Shown: piece after piece, positions 33,947-42,845 of the stretch
Numbering within the stretch: position 1 is the first letter of the stretch
Layout: each line of letters starts with the position of its first letter
Assembly (NCBI GenBank): GCA_963805925.1
Contig: CAWDWB010000001.1
Location: 1 to 64,000 of the forward strand
DNA: 64,000 nucleotides
DNA from: CAMPKL01 sp963805925
Lineage (GTDB): Bacteria; Acidobacteriota; Terriglobia; Bryobacterales; UBA6623
Reading direction: 5' to 3'
Position numbers and translations under genes: made by a program
The notes under the pieces: model-generated
Told to the model about the DNA's origin: nothing
Databases searched by the model: none
The model's input: only the letters and a program-made list of their open reading frames with translations

Positions 33947-36900
33947 TTAGAAGGTGATGCGCGCGCCCACCTGCATGGTGCGCATGTTGAGCGCCGAATC
34001 GAGAGTTCCAAAGTCTGAGCTCTCGACGTTGCCGTTGAGAGATGTCAGGTTGACGTGGTTGAAGAAGTTGAACGTATCGGCCCGAATTTGCAGGCCGATG
34101 CCTTCAGTGAACTCGAACCTCTTGGACAGTGAAAAATCGACGTTCCACTGCCCGGGGCCGCGAACGAGGCCGTTGGCCACATTGCCTGGCCGAATAGCGA
34201 CACCGCCGACTTCCGGCACCTTCTGGAACGCTGCCGGGTTGATCCACTGCACATCTTGGTGACCACCCACGCGAGGGTTGCCAAACGTTGTGCCGTTGGA
34301 GGCTAACAAGTTGCCGCCAGTAAAGTCGGCACGGCAGGCCCACTGATTCGAGCAGCCTTGGCTGATGGTGATAGGACTGCCGGTCGTACCGGTGTAGATC
34401 GTGCTCAGCTGCCATCCGCCAAGGATCATCCTCGCCGGCGCAGCCATATTCGCGAGGTGCGGCAACTCATAGATAAGGTCCGCCACAACTCGATGGGTCG
34501 TGTCGTACCCGGGGTTACCTTTTTCGATCGAGAGATTGAAGAAGTCTTGGATGTTGGCGACGGCGTCGGTGCCGTAGTAGACGCCCACGTCCCCGCCTTG
34601 ATAGGCAAACGTCTTACCCCAGGTATAGTGCAGATCGCCTGAGAAGTTGTGCGAGAACCGCTTGCGCAGCGATGTTTGCAAGGAGTGGTTCATCACGCTT
34701 TCGCCCATGTCGACGAAATAGGGTCCGCCCGGGATGATGCTCGGATTCGGACGAATACCCGTCAGGCGATCGGGCAGATTGAAGCGCCGGTGCATCGGCC
34801 ATTTGACGCCGCGCGTGCCGACGTAGCCGATCTCCCACATCAGGTCGGTCTTCAACTCACGCTGAATGTTCAATTGATAGTTGATCGTGTAGGGATTCTG
34901 CAGATCAGGTGTAATCAGCGAAAAGACCAACTCCGTTCCCTTGGCCTGAATGTCTTGCTTGGCGATCGGGATGATCTGTTCGTTGGTGTAGGGGTACTTG
35001 ACGCCCAAGGCCGCCGACTCCGCGGCGCTGTAGTTGACGCGGAACGGGATATCCGGTCCAGCCGTGCTCTGGCGCAACAGAGCCGGAACCTGCGCGGCGA
35101 ACATGATGCCCACGCCGCCGCGGACAACGGTCTTTTGGTTGGCCTGGTAGGCGAAACCAACGCGAGGTCCGAGGTTCACCCACTTGTCGGGGTTGGTTTC
35201 GTTCTCGCGCGGACGCCGTGCGCCGAAGGCAAAGTTCGTGAAATCAGCGTTCGGAGGCAACTCCAAGTTCTTGTTGATGACGTCGATTGAGCCGGTCGGC
35301 TTGACGACGGCGTTGGAGTAGTAGTCGTAACGAATGCCCAGGTTCAACATGAGCTTATTGTTGACCCGCCAATCGTCCTGCACGAATCCGCCCCATTCAT
35401 ACATCCGCGATTTGTGCGGACCGTTGGAACCAAACGAAATCGTCGCGCCGTTGATGCGGTTGGCCATCATGTCTTCGACGCTGTTGAAGTCGTAGCTCGG
35501 GTTCTCAGGGTTGGTGCGGTTGCCGGTGGTCCAGAGCAAACGACCGCCGACCTTGAAGGTATGGTTGCCGCGGATCAGGCTGAACTTCTGGTCGTAGGTG
35601 GAAGTAGCGCCTTTCATCTGCCAGACCTCGGCACTATTCAGGCCGAGGCTGCCAGTGGGGGTCTGGATGTTTAATCGAGGGATGCGTCCTTGCCACTCGA
35701 CCGTCTCGCCCAAGGGAGATATGAACTGGTCACCGAAATAGTTGTCGAGGCGATCCATGTCGGCGTAGTTGTAGCCCCAGCGCGACTCCGACACCCAATT
35801 GCTGCCGGTGTGCGTGTACTGGGCGTTGTAGCGATCCTGAATGTAGCTGTACTCACGGTCGTTGGCGCCGTTGAGGTTGTAACGCGGGTCGAGTCCGAAC
35901 GGGCGGCCGCGCACGTAAGAAAACGAGAGGTTGCCGTTATCGGTCGGGCGGTAGTCGCCGCGGATATTCCAGGTGTTGTCGGTTCTCACCTCCGACCCGA
36001 CACTTTCTGCTCGTCCGCGATTCTCGTCGAGTATGGTCGAGGGTGAAGGAATGGTAGACATCAGCGTCTTCGTTTCCGGGAACGGCAGCGCCTGTAGGAT
36101 CGTCTGCCGGAACGAATCGGTCGGGACAGTGCCTGTCACGAACCGGCTAGCATAGCCGCGATAACCCTCGTAGGTTAGGAAGAAGAACAGTTTGTTCTTG
36201 ATGATCGGTCCGCCGAGCGAGCCGCCGAACTGGTTGAACACTTCGCGGTTCTTGGGCAGCAACTGGCCGCTGCTGTCGTAGTTCGTCTGGAACGGGTTGC
36301 GCGCGTTGAACTTCTCGGAGCGGTAGTTCCACACGCCGCTTCCGTGCCATTGGTTGGTGCCCCTCTTGCTGATTAGATTAACGGTACCGGTGACGACGCC
36401 GCCGTTCTCGGCCTTCATGACGCCGCGCATGACCTGGACTTCTTCCACGCCCTCGATGCTCATGATGTCCATGTAGTTGCGGCCGCCGTAGTTCTCCAGA
36501 GCGCGGCCTTCTGAGGGATTCGAGTTGGCGTCGGTGCCGTTGACGGTGACGCCTGCGCCGCTCTTGCCCAAGCCATTGATGCGAATGCCGCCATTGCCTG
36601 TATCGACGCCGCTCGACAGCTTAAGCACGCTGGTGACGTTGCGGCGGCCCAGCGGCAGTTCCGAAACCTTTTCGTTATCAATACTTTCGGTCTGCTCGGA
36701 AGCTTCCGTGGCGACCAGCGGAGGAGCCCCCTCGACCTCCACGGTCTCGGTGAGCTGGCCAATTTCCAAAGTGTGGACCTGGCGGACGTTCGCCGAAGCC
36801 ACGAGGCGGATGCCAGTCGCGCGATAGGCCTTAAAGCCCGGCGCGTCGATGGAGAGAGTGTAGGTTCCAGTCGGAAGCACGCTGAAGTTGAACCCGCCCG

Positions 36901-37105
36901 CCGGACCGGTTTCTGCGTTGTAAGTGAGACCTGTGTCGTCGTTGGTCAACGTGACCGGGGCCCCTGGGATTACAGCGCCGGACCCGTCCTGGACGGTGCC
37001 GCTGAGATTAGCCGTCGTGACCTGCGCCCATGCGCTCCCGGCCATCAATAGCAAGGCGGCAATTGCGATGCCGTACCTTGCTCTTCTAAATCGTAATTTT
37101 GTCAT
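33947..37105 (-). CDS. Oar-like TonB-dependent outer-membrane receptor
   Basis: A 1052-residue protein. Signal peptide about 1-28 (ending AWAQV). A carboxypeptidase-regulatory/CNA-B-like beta sandwich follows (about 30-115: LSGTVQDGSGAVIPGAPVTL to YTLSIDAPGFK). The plug domain (about 130-250) contains SELPLGRRNVTSVLKLSSGV and GGRNYMDIMSIEGVEEVQVM. The rest is a TonB-type barrel with aromatic-rich strands, ending in MQVGARITF with the C-terminal Phe. Such Oar/SusC-like receptors take up oligosaccharides or export material and are strongly expanded in Solibacter-type Acidobacteriota. The IclR gene is directly upstream (82 bases) in the same direction. A terminator follows. Confidence 0.93.
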   Translation of the reverse strand: MTKLRFRRARYGIAIAALLLMAGSAWAQVTTANLSGTVQDGSGAVIPGAPVTLTNDDTGLTYNAETGPAGGFNFSVLPTGTYTLSIDAPGFKAYRATGIRLVASANVRQVHTLEIGQLTETVEVEGAPPLVATEASEQTESIDNEKVSELPLGRRNVTSVLKLSSGVDTGNGGIRINGLGKSGAGVTVNGTDANSNPSEGRALENYGGRNYMDIMSIEGVEEVQVMRGVMKAENGGVVTGTVNLISKRGTNQWHGSGVWNYRSEKFNARNPFQTNYDSSGQLLPKNREVFNQFGGSLGGPIIKNKLFFFLTYEGYRGYASRFVTGTVPTDSFRQTILQALPFPETKTLMSTIPSPSTILDENRGRAESVGSEVRTDNTWNIRGDYRPTDNGNLSFSYVRGRPFGLDPRYNLNGANDREYSYIQDRYNAQYTHTGSNWVSESRWGYNYADMDRLDNYFGDQFISPLGETVEWQGRIPRLNIQTPTGSLGLNSAEVWQMKGATSTYDQKFSLIRGNHTFKVGGRLLWTTGNRTNPENPSYDFNSVEDMMANRINGATISFGSNGPHKSRMYEWGGFVQDDWRVNNKLMLNLGIRYDYYSNAVVKPTGSIDVINKNLELPPNADFTNFAFGARRPRENETNPDKWVNLGPRVGFAYQANQKTVVRGGVGIMFAAQVPALLRQSTAGPDIPFRVNYSAAESAALGVKYPYTNEQIIPIAKQDIQAKGTELVFSLITPDLQNPYTINYQLNIQRELKTDLMWEIGYVGTRGVKWPMHRRFNLPDRLTGIRPNPSIIPGGPYFVDMGESVMNHSLQTSLRKRFSHNFSGDLHYTWGKTFAYQGGDVGVYYGTDAVANIQDFFNLSIEKGNPGYDTTHRVVADLIYELPHLANMAAPARMILGGWQLSTIYTGTTGSPITISQGCSNQWACRADFTGGNLLASNGTTFGNPRVGGHQDVQWINPAAFQKVPEVGGVAIRPGNVANGLVRGPGQWNVDFSLSKRFEFTEGIGLQIRADTFNFFNHVNLTSLNGNVESSDFGTLDSALNMRTMQVGARITF

Positions 37106-37187
37106 TTATACCCCCGTACTCTTATTTGCTGTTCGCTTTTTTGCGACAGTCACCCTGAGCCGACCGCCTCGGTCGGCTACCCAAACC

Positions 37188-38024
37188 CTATTGCCCCGCC
37201 AAGCCTCTTGTTGGCTGGGTCTTCTGCTCTTTCAGCCTGTACCCGAGGTCAGCCGAAAGCTCTGCGGCAATTCGGACTACGGTCGCCGCCCTCGAACTCA
37301 TGGCGTCAAGTCCCAGCCGGTTCGCGGGCCCCGCAATACTCAGCGCAGCCCTGACTCTGCCCGATCGGTCGCGAACGGGCGCCCCGACACACTTAAGGCC
37401 GAGCTCGAACTCTTCGTCGTCCACGGCATATCCTTGTTGCCGCACCTTCTCTAATTCCTTTACGAGAGCCTGCTGGGTCACGATCGTGCGCGGCGTAAAT
37501 CGCTTTAACTTAAGCGGGCCCAACATTGCGGAGAGTTCGCTGAGGTTGAGGTCCGCCAGCATGCATTTGCCCAAAGAAGATGAATGTGCCGGGGTCCGCC
37601 GGCCTACGGTTGCCGGCGTCCTCAGTGTCTTCGGACTCTCGACCGCGCACAAGGAGACCACCTCGCCGTCCCGCAGCACTCCCAGATGGGCGGTTTCGCC
37701 GGTCTCGGCGACGAGCCGGGTCAAGTAGGCCCCAGCATTCGCCACTAGCCCATCGGCATCTCGCGCCTTCTGCCCCAACTCGAGGAGTTTGACGCCTAGC
37801 CGATACCGACCGGTCACCGGCACCCGGCGCACGTACTCTCTGTGCTCCAGCGCCGATAGGAGACGATGCACCGTGGACTTGCTGAGTCCGAGATCAACCG
37901 TGATCTCGGACACTCCCAACTCCGGGCCGTTCGCGGCGATGCATTCGAGGATATCGCATGTGCGATCCAAGACTTGAACGCGGTACGGTGATGGACTCGT
38001 TTTCATCAGAGAGGCCATCGGCAA
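37188..38024 (-). CDS. IclR-family transcriptional regulator
   Basis: A 278-residue protein: winged HTH at about 20-80 (YRVQVLDRTCDILECIAANG, LGVSEITVDLGLSKSTVHRL, GRYRLGVKLLELGQ) and the C-terminal IclR effector domain (about 95-260) with TGETAHLGVLRDGEVVSLCA, SLGKCMLADLN and GYAVDDEEFELGLKCVGAPV, then RVRAALSIAGPANRL. IclR members respond to sugar acids, aromatics or similar small molecules. The gene is 82 bases upstream of the Oar-like receptor in the same orientation and may be co-transcribed with it. A 23-base element 86 bases upstream of its start also occurs before the DUF1592 operon, suggesting autoregulation plus control of that operon. Confidence 0.92.
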   Translation of the reverse strand: MPMASLMKTSPSPYRVQVLDRTCDILECIAANGPELGVSEITVDLGLSKSTVHRLLSALEHREYVRRVPVTGRYRLGVKLLELGQKARDADGLVANAGAYLTRLVAETGETAHLGVLRDGEVVSLCAVESPKTLRTPATVGRRTPAHSSSLGKCMLADLNLSELSAMLGPLKLKRFTPRTIVTQQALVKELEKVRQQGYAVDDEEFELGLKCVGAPVRDRSGRVRAALSIAGPANRLGLDAMSSRAATVVRIAAELSADLGYRLKEQKTQPTRGLAGQ

Positions 38025-38388
38025 TTCTGGTAGAAATGGAACACTTGTTTCAAGATGCGGGACAGCAGGCTCGCATAAGACGGTAGCGTTGACGGCGTAG
38101 GGAAAAGTACGTTACGAACCGTAGCGAACCGTGTGATATTCAATGAAAATCACCGTTTTACGCATTCACCCCTAAGGAGTGGTGTTGAAATGTACACATG
38201 CAAGCGCCTGGTCCCCCTTCGTCGCGGATCGGGCGCTTCGGCGCCACGACCAACAGAGACGCCACCCTTTCGTGGTGATCGCTCTCGTGGAAACTTCCGC
38301 GCTTTAGCGGCCGACGGATCAGCTAGAATAGCCCCGGGACGGAAACCCGCTGCCCTGTCCGGGATGAGTTAGGTTAACGTACATAGTC
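38025..38388. other. Divergent intergenic region between iclR-type gene and the membrane regulator
   Basis: A 364-base region between divergent genes. It holds the second 23-base element (38110-38132). TAGAAT at 38324-38329 is a -10-like sequence for the rightward gene at 38389. No open frame in it shows protein features. Confidence 0.5.
38110..38132 (+). promoter_or_regulatory. 23-base element upstream of the IclR gene (copy 2)
   Basis: On the plus strand it reads CGTTACGAACCGTA followed by GCGAACCGT: two exact CGAACCGT units starting at 38115-38116 and 38125, spaced one helical turn. It matches 21 of 23 bases of the copy at 33845-33867, in opposite orientation. It is 86-108 bases upstream of the IclR start and 257 bases upstream of the plus-strand gene. 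Confidence 0.6.
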
Positions 38389-39741
38389 ATGAAGACTGCC
38401 GAGATGCAGGAATTCACAGAGCAAGCCATCCGAGCGCAACTCGACCGGCTAGTGCGAAGTGACGCATTGAAGCGCTCGCGCCGGCTGCAGCAGTTCCTTC
38501 GATACGTCACCGAGGTGACGCTCGCCGGCGAGGCGAGTACGATCAACGAGTACTTACTCGGCGTTGAGGTATTTGAGCGCGGGCCGGACTACAACGCTGC
38601 GGATGATTCGATCGTCCGTCGCCAAGCCCATGCATTGCGGCACAAACTGGCCGAATACTACGCCTCTGAAGGCAAGCACGATCCGATCCGCATCGAAATT
38701 CCGCTGGGCCACTACGTTCCCGCCTTCGAACACAACGACGAGGCGATGGAGGTCAATGACTCCGCCCCCCCAGCGTCGGAAGAGGTCGTCGAACGGAAGC
38801 GATCGACCGATTATGTCGCAATCCTAGTTGCTGTGGTGAGCGTGCTCTTGTTGGGCTTATCCTTCTGGATTGGCCGCGAATCCGTCCGGCCACCGGAGAC
38901 AATCGCCACGAGCGCCGGCGACACCGCTTCGCCGGCAATAAGCGAACTCTGGAGACCCTGGCTCGACTCTGACCAAGGACCCACAATCGTCTTCAGCAGT
39001 CCTTTGGGGGCAGTAGTCAAGCATTACCCGGACCCCTTGGCCCCAGATTCGTTTCCGCCGCGTCTCCCGGTGCCGCCGGACCTAGAAACAGACTTCCGGA
39101 ACAAGCTGAAGCTGGGCAGCAGCGGGCACCTCTACATGAGCCCCACGCTGACGGATACAAAGGCAGGCGAATCCGTGGGAGCGGTCCAACTAGCCGCTCT
39201 TTTTGCGTCTCGCGGATTCCCCGTCCGCGCTACCACAGCAGCGCTGCTCACCTGGGAAGACTTCCGCCAGAGAAATCTCATCTTGCTCGGCCACAACGAA
39301 CAGAACTCATGGATGGACCCCTTGCTCGAAGGCTATCCGTTGCAACTGCAGGCGACCTCACCGCATCTCCAACGCCGGATCGTAAACACCGATCCCCAGC
39401 CCGGCGAACCGGACTACTACGAAATCGACTACCCCACCAGTGACGGCGACTCGACGATCGAGCAGGCGCTCGTCTCCATGCTCCCAGGAACCGACGGTTT
39501 GCACCAACTGCTCTTGGTGAGCGGGCTGAACACGCAGGCCACGCTGATGGCCATCGAGTTTCTGACAGCTGAAGAACGAGCCGAGCAGTTGATCAGCAAA
39601 CTGCGCGAGGACGACCCAAATCACGAGGGACCGTGGCATTTTCAACTGGTGCTGCGCGCCGATGTCCGAGAACGAGTCGCCACCGGCGGCTCGATTGAAC
39701 TAGTACGCCGGGTCGAGCCCCGGCCTGGCTACCAGCGATAG
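38389..39741 (+). CDS. Membrane-anchored protein with acidobacterial winged-helix-like N-terminal domain
   Basis: A 450-residue protein. The N-terminal ~115 residues (ALKRSRRLQQFLRYVTEVTL, TINEYLLGVEVFERGPDYNA, DSIVRRQAHALRHKLAEYY and IEIPLGHYVPAFE) match a domain widespread in Acidobacteriota at the front of CadC/adenylate-cyclase-like or TPR proteins, probably DNA-binding. One transmembrane helix follows at about 141-163 (YVAILVAVVSVLLLGLSFWI). The exported C-terminal ~285 residues are not recognised; they resemble the sensor part of one-component membrane regulators by position only. The gene is divergent from the IclR regulator and ends before the GT39-type gene. Confidence 0.6.
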   Translation: MKTAEMQEFTEQAIRAQLDRLVRSDALKRSRRLQQFLRYVTEVTLAGEASTINEYLLGVEVFERGPDYNAADDSIVRRQAHALRHKLAEYYASEGKHDPIRIEIPLGHYVPAFEHNDEAMEVNDSAPPASEEVVERKRSTDYVAILVAVVSVLLLGLSFWIGRESVRPPETIATSAGDTASPAISELWRPWLDSDQGPTIVFSSPLGAVVKHYPDPLAPDSFPPRLPVPPDLETDFRNKLKLGSSGHLYMSPTLTDTKAGESVGAVQLAALFASRGFPVRATTAALLTWEDFRQRNLILLGHNEQNSWMDPLLEGYPLQLQATSPHLQRRIVNTDPQPGEPDYYEIDYPTSDGDSTIEQALVSMLPGTDGLHQLLLVSGLNTQATLMAIEFLTAEERAEQLISKLREDDPNHEGPWHFQLVLRADVRERVATGGSIELVRRVEPRPGYQR

Positions 39742-39771
39742 TGCGCGGATGATTCAGGCGCAACTCTACGT

Positions 39772-41265
39772 TCATTCCACGGTCTTTCTCTGCCAACGCT
39801 CGGTGACGTAGTAGGCGACAGGCGCTTGTTCGTTTGAGAACAAGCCAAGGAGGGTGCGCTGCAGTGAGCTATAGGGCAGGTAGTCCCTTGAATCAACAAG
39901 CGTGTAGTCGGATCGCAGTTGGTTTGTCACGGAACGTTGCCGGAGGCCCGGCGAAATGTCTCGACTGGAACCAAGACGCCAGACCACAGTGGGGCGGTCT
40001 CGTTGCAACTCCGCGACAGCGTGATCGGCGAAACCGGCATCTCGCGCCACGGCGATCGGGTAGCTGGGATCCAGCGCCGCCAGCAGCGGGGTAGGGTCGC
40101 CGTTGACAGCATCCACAAGCACAAGAGTACCGCTGGCCGGCGAATGAGATTCGATCTGCCGCGCCAACTCTTGATAAGGAACCAGATAGCCCAAGTTGAG
40201 GAAACCGGACTGCGCAAAATAGAGCCCCACCCCTGTCGCGTTCAGCGCGAGTAGACCAGCTAGGACATACCGATCGCGCGCCGTCTTCGCGCCGGAGGCC
40301 AAACCGAGCAAGTACGCCGGCAGCAGAAAGAGGAGCCTGGCCGGGGTAAATGCAAAAGCCACCCAGCGCCATGTCCCGAGTAATCCTATGGGAGCAGCCA
40401 GTAGGCCACAGCGAACGTAGACGGCTCCGGGATCGCGAGCCCCCCGGAAGAAGATCCACAGCAACAAGGGCGAGAGGACCACCGCGCAGCCAAGGGTGAT
40501 CCAAACTTGGGCCTCCCCAAAGGAGAAGGCTACGAACCAGTAGCCGAGCCGTAGCGTTAGTTCTGCCGGGATGTTCGTCGCCAAGCGATAGACGTCTTTC
40601 GACGACGCCTGCCTAAGGCCATCGACGAGAATCGGCAACCAGGGCAAGTAGGCGGCCAACACCAACGCCGCGGCGCCCGCTGCGGTCCGCCAACTGCTGC
40701 GTGCGACGACGGCAATCGCAACCGCTCCAACAGCGATGCCGGGAAGGTAGTGGGTATAGAGCAGCGCCGCAATGGCGCAACCAAGCGCTAGAGCTTTCCG
40801 GATGTTTGCGCTCTCGTGGGCACGGACCGCGGCGACCAAGACAAGAACGGCCAGCAAGGTCTGCAACGAATACGAGCGCGCCATGCGGGCGTCCAGCAAT
40901 AGCAACGGCGAAAGGCACCAGAGCGCGAGGAACCAACTGCGCGCTTCTGGCGATCGCCCGCGGAGCCAAAGCACGTCCAGCGCGACGGTCGTGCTCAGTG
41001 CCGCAACCGCCGAAAAAAGCCGCGCCCAGACGATAGGCTCGGTCAACGAGAAAGTCATCCAGGCCTTCAGCAGGGCGAAGTAGAGCGGCGGATGGATATC
41101 GGCGGCCAACGCTGAACCGATTTGGCTCCAGGGCAGCGCGACCACATCCAAGGTGAACTGCTCGTCGCCCCAGATCGGCAGCAGGTCCAAGCGCGTCAGC
41201 AGCAGGGCGGCCTGGATGGGCAGCAACCATCGCAGCGGATGCCGAAGAAGCTGCGCCAAGGCCAT
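39772..41265 (-). CDS. GT39/ArnT-like polyprenol-phosphate-dependent glycosyltransferase
   Basis: A 497-residue polytopic protein with about ten transmembrane helices in the first ~350 residues and a C-terminal soluble part. The first periplasmic loop has WGDEQFTLDVVALPW, with the conserved acidic pair, and HPPLYFALLKAWMTF, the typical HPP(L/G)Y motif of PMT_2/ArnT transferases. These transfer sugars from lipid-linked donors to proteins or lipids at the outer face of the inner membrane. The C-terminal domain contains VLVDAVNGDPTPLLAALDPS and VWRLGSSRDISPG. Acceptor unknown. It stands alone between convergent and divergent neighbours. Confidence 0.82.
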   Translation of the reverse strand: MALAQLLRHPLRWLLPIQAALLLTRLDLLPIWGDEQFTLDVVALPWSQIGSALAADIHPPLYFALLKAWMTFSLTEPIVWARLFSAVAALSTTVALDVLWLRGRSPEARSWFLALWCLSPLLLLDARMARSYSLQTLLAVLVLVAAVRAHESANIRKALALGCAIAALLYTHYLPGIAVGAVAIAVVARSSWRTAAGAAALVLAAYLPWLPILVDGLRQASSKDVYRLATNIPAELTLRLGYWFVAFSFGEAQVWITLGCAVVLSPLLLWIFFRGARDPGAVYVRCGLLAAPIGLLGTWRWVAFAFTPARLLFLLPAYLLGLASGAKTARDRYVLAGLLALNATGVGLYFAQSGFLNLGYLVPYQELARQIESHSPASGTLVLVDAVNGDPTPLLAALDPSYPIAVARDAGFADHAVAELQRDRPTVVWRLGSSRDISPGLRQRSVTNQLRSDYTLVDSRDYLPYSSLQRTLLGLFSNEQAPVAYYVTERWQRKTVE

Positions 41266-41294
41266 TCGGGAACTCTACCAGACTCTCGGTCCGC

Positions 41295-42779
41295 TTAACT
41301 TCGCAGCGGAACGGTCTTGCGCTCCTCGAATACGACCTGACCATCGACGCTGTGCAGGCGAACGACCGCAAAGTCCGCCTCATCTCTGCCGACGGAGACA
41401 GACAAGAAGCCGCCCGCTACTCGGTGAAACCGGTGGTAGTGCCTGTTGCGCCCCGGACTGCCTCCGGCATGAGCATCCGTCGCCGGACCGCAGCAGAATT
41501 CTTCGACGCTGCTCTGAGGATCCACCGAGCAATATTGCCAATGGCGATCGCCGGTAATGATGAAGAAGTTCTCACCCAGTTCCTCGACGAAAAAAGAACG
41601 AAGCTCTTCCGATTCGTGCTCCCAAGCGCTGTTGGAAAGGTTGTCCCGCTTGAAGCGGGCACGATCCGGCCCAACGATCGGCGTAGGCGTAATCAAGATG
41701 CGCCACCTGGCGTCGCTCGCGGAGAGAGTGCGCTTGAGCCAAGCCTTTTGCACCGGACCCAACAGCGACTTGTTTGGCCCGTCCGGGGCTGCGTTGCGAT
41801 CGCGAAACTCGCGCCCTTCCAACAACCACAACTCCGCCAACGAGCCCCAGCGGAAGCTGCGGTAGGGAACATCTCCCACTGGAGTGTGATGGCGAAAGAT
41901 CTGGACTCCCTCTTCAAAGGTGAGGTCTCCGAAGGGCGGCGATGTCGGGTCGGCGTCGTCCCTCAGGATGTCGTGATCGTCTTTCTGCCAGTAGGCAGGG
42001 AATCGAGCGTGGTAGTCGAACAAGTAGGGCAGCTCGTAGACCCTACGCCAGCGGTCGCGCGCCAGTTCAAGCGTGCGAGCTTTGACCGGTCCGCGATCCA
42101 TGTAGACCGTGTCTCCCGTCAGAACCGTGAAGTCCGGATTCAGTCGCTGCATCGCCTCGTAGATCGCGTATCCTTTCGGGTCGTCCAACCGGTCATACCG
42201 TTGGCATCCGACGACGGTAAAACTCACAGACTGAGGATGCGAGGCTTGCGGGGCGGTACGGAAGCGTCCGATCCTCGGCGAATGGAGCGGCTGGAGCGCC
42301 TCGTCCGCGCCTTCAACTTGATAGAAGTACTCCGTGTCCGGAGTCAGGCCAGAGAGAGTCCACATCTTAGTGAAGTCGGTCTCCAGGCCTGCATCCGACC
42401 ATTCGTTCCAGTCTCCGTCGGAGGCATCCGGCGACAACCCGTAGCGTAGCCGTGCCTGTACGTCTTCCTCGACAAACAGCGACTTCAGCCAAGTAATGAA
42501 GTCGCGTTTCCGCCGGTAGTGGGCTTCGTCCAACGGCGGTACGCGCGCCCAAACCAAAGCGCTATTCGACCCGACCTCGCCTACCTTTACGCCGATGCCC
42601 TGAACGCGCAAGGCCTCCCGGTAGGCCTTCGTCGGAGGAGTCTCTTCGTCCGGATCGCCAAAAACGTTCGCTGATTCATCTTCCTGCGCCGGAACGGTTC
42701 CGACAAGAGAGAGAAGGGCGAACGCCGCCCGAATGAACGTCTTTCTGCCGACCATTGCGCTGCCTTGAGTTAATCCCAC
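41295..42779 (-). CDS. phoD: PhoD-like alkaline phosphatase D family protein
   Basis: A 494-residue exported protein. A signal-like N-terminus (about 10-30, ending VPAQ) precedes an N-terminal Ig-like domain (GEVGSNSALVWARVPP, LTPDTEYFYQVEGAD). The metallophosphatase core carries FTVVGCQRYDRL, LTGDTVYMDRGPVKART, YWQKDDHDILRDDADP, RDRNAAPDGPNKSLLGPVQ, WRILITPTPIVGPDR and NFFIITGDRHWQY, which supply the usual Ca/Fe ligands. The family hydrolyses phosphodiesters and monoesters and is often induced by phosphate limitation. I see no Pho-box. Gene length is normal. Confidence 0.87.
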   Translation of the reverse strand: MGLTQGSAMVGRKTFIRAAFALLSLVGTVPAQEDESANVFGDPDEETPPTKAYREALRVQGIGVKVGEVGSNSALVWARVPPLDEAHYRRKRDFITWLKSLFVEEDVQARLRYGLSPDASDGDWNEWSDAGLETDFTKMWTLSGLTPDTEYFYQVEGADEALQPLHSPRIGRFRTAPQASHPQSVSFTVVGCQRYDRLDDPKGYAIYEAMQRLNPDFTVLTGDTVYMDRGPVKARTLELARDRWRRVYELPYLFDYHARFPAYWQKDDHDILRDDADPTSPPFGDLTFEEGVQIFRHHTPVGDVPYRSFRWGSLAELWLLEGREFRDRNAAPDGPNKSLLGPVQKAWLKRTLSASDARWRILITPTPIVGPDRARFKRDNLSNSAWEHESEELRSFFVEELGENFFIITGDRHWQYCSVDPQSSVEEFCCGPATDAHAGGSPGRNRHYHRFHRVAGGFLSVSVGRDEADFAVVRLHSVDGQVVFEERKTVPLRS

Positions 42780-42845
42780 GGCCCGCGGGAAAGCAAGGCG
42801 GGGGTCGAAGAGCCGGGTATACTGCGAAACTCAGGCAGTCAATCG

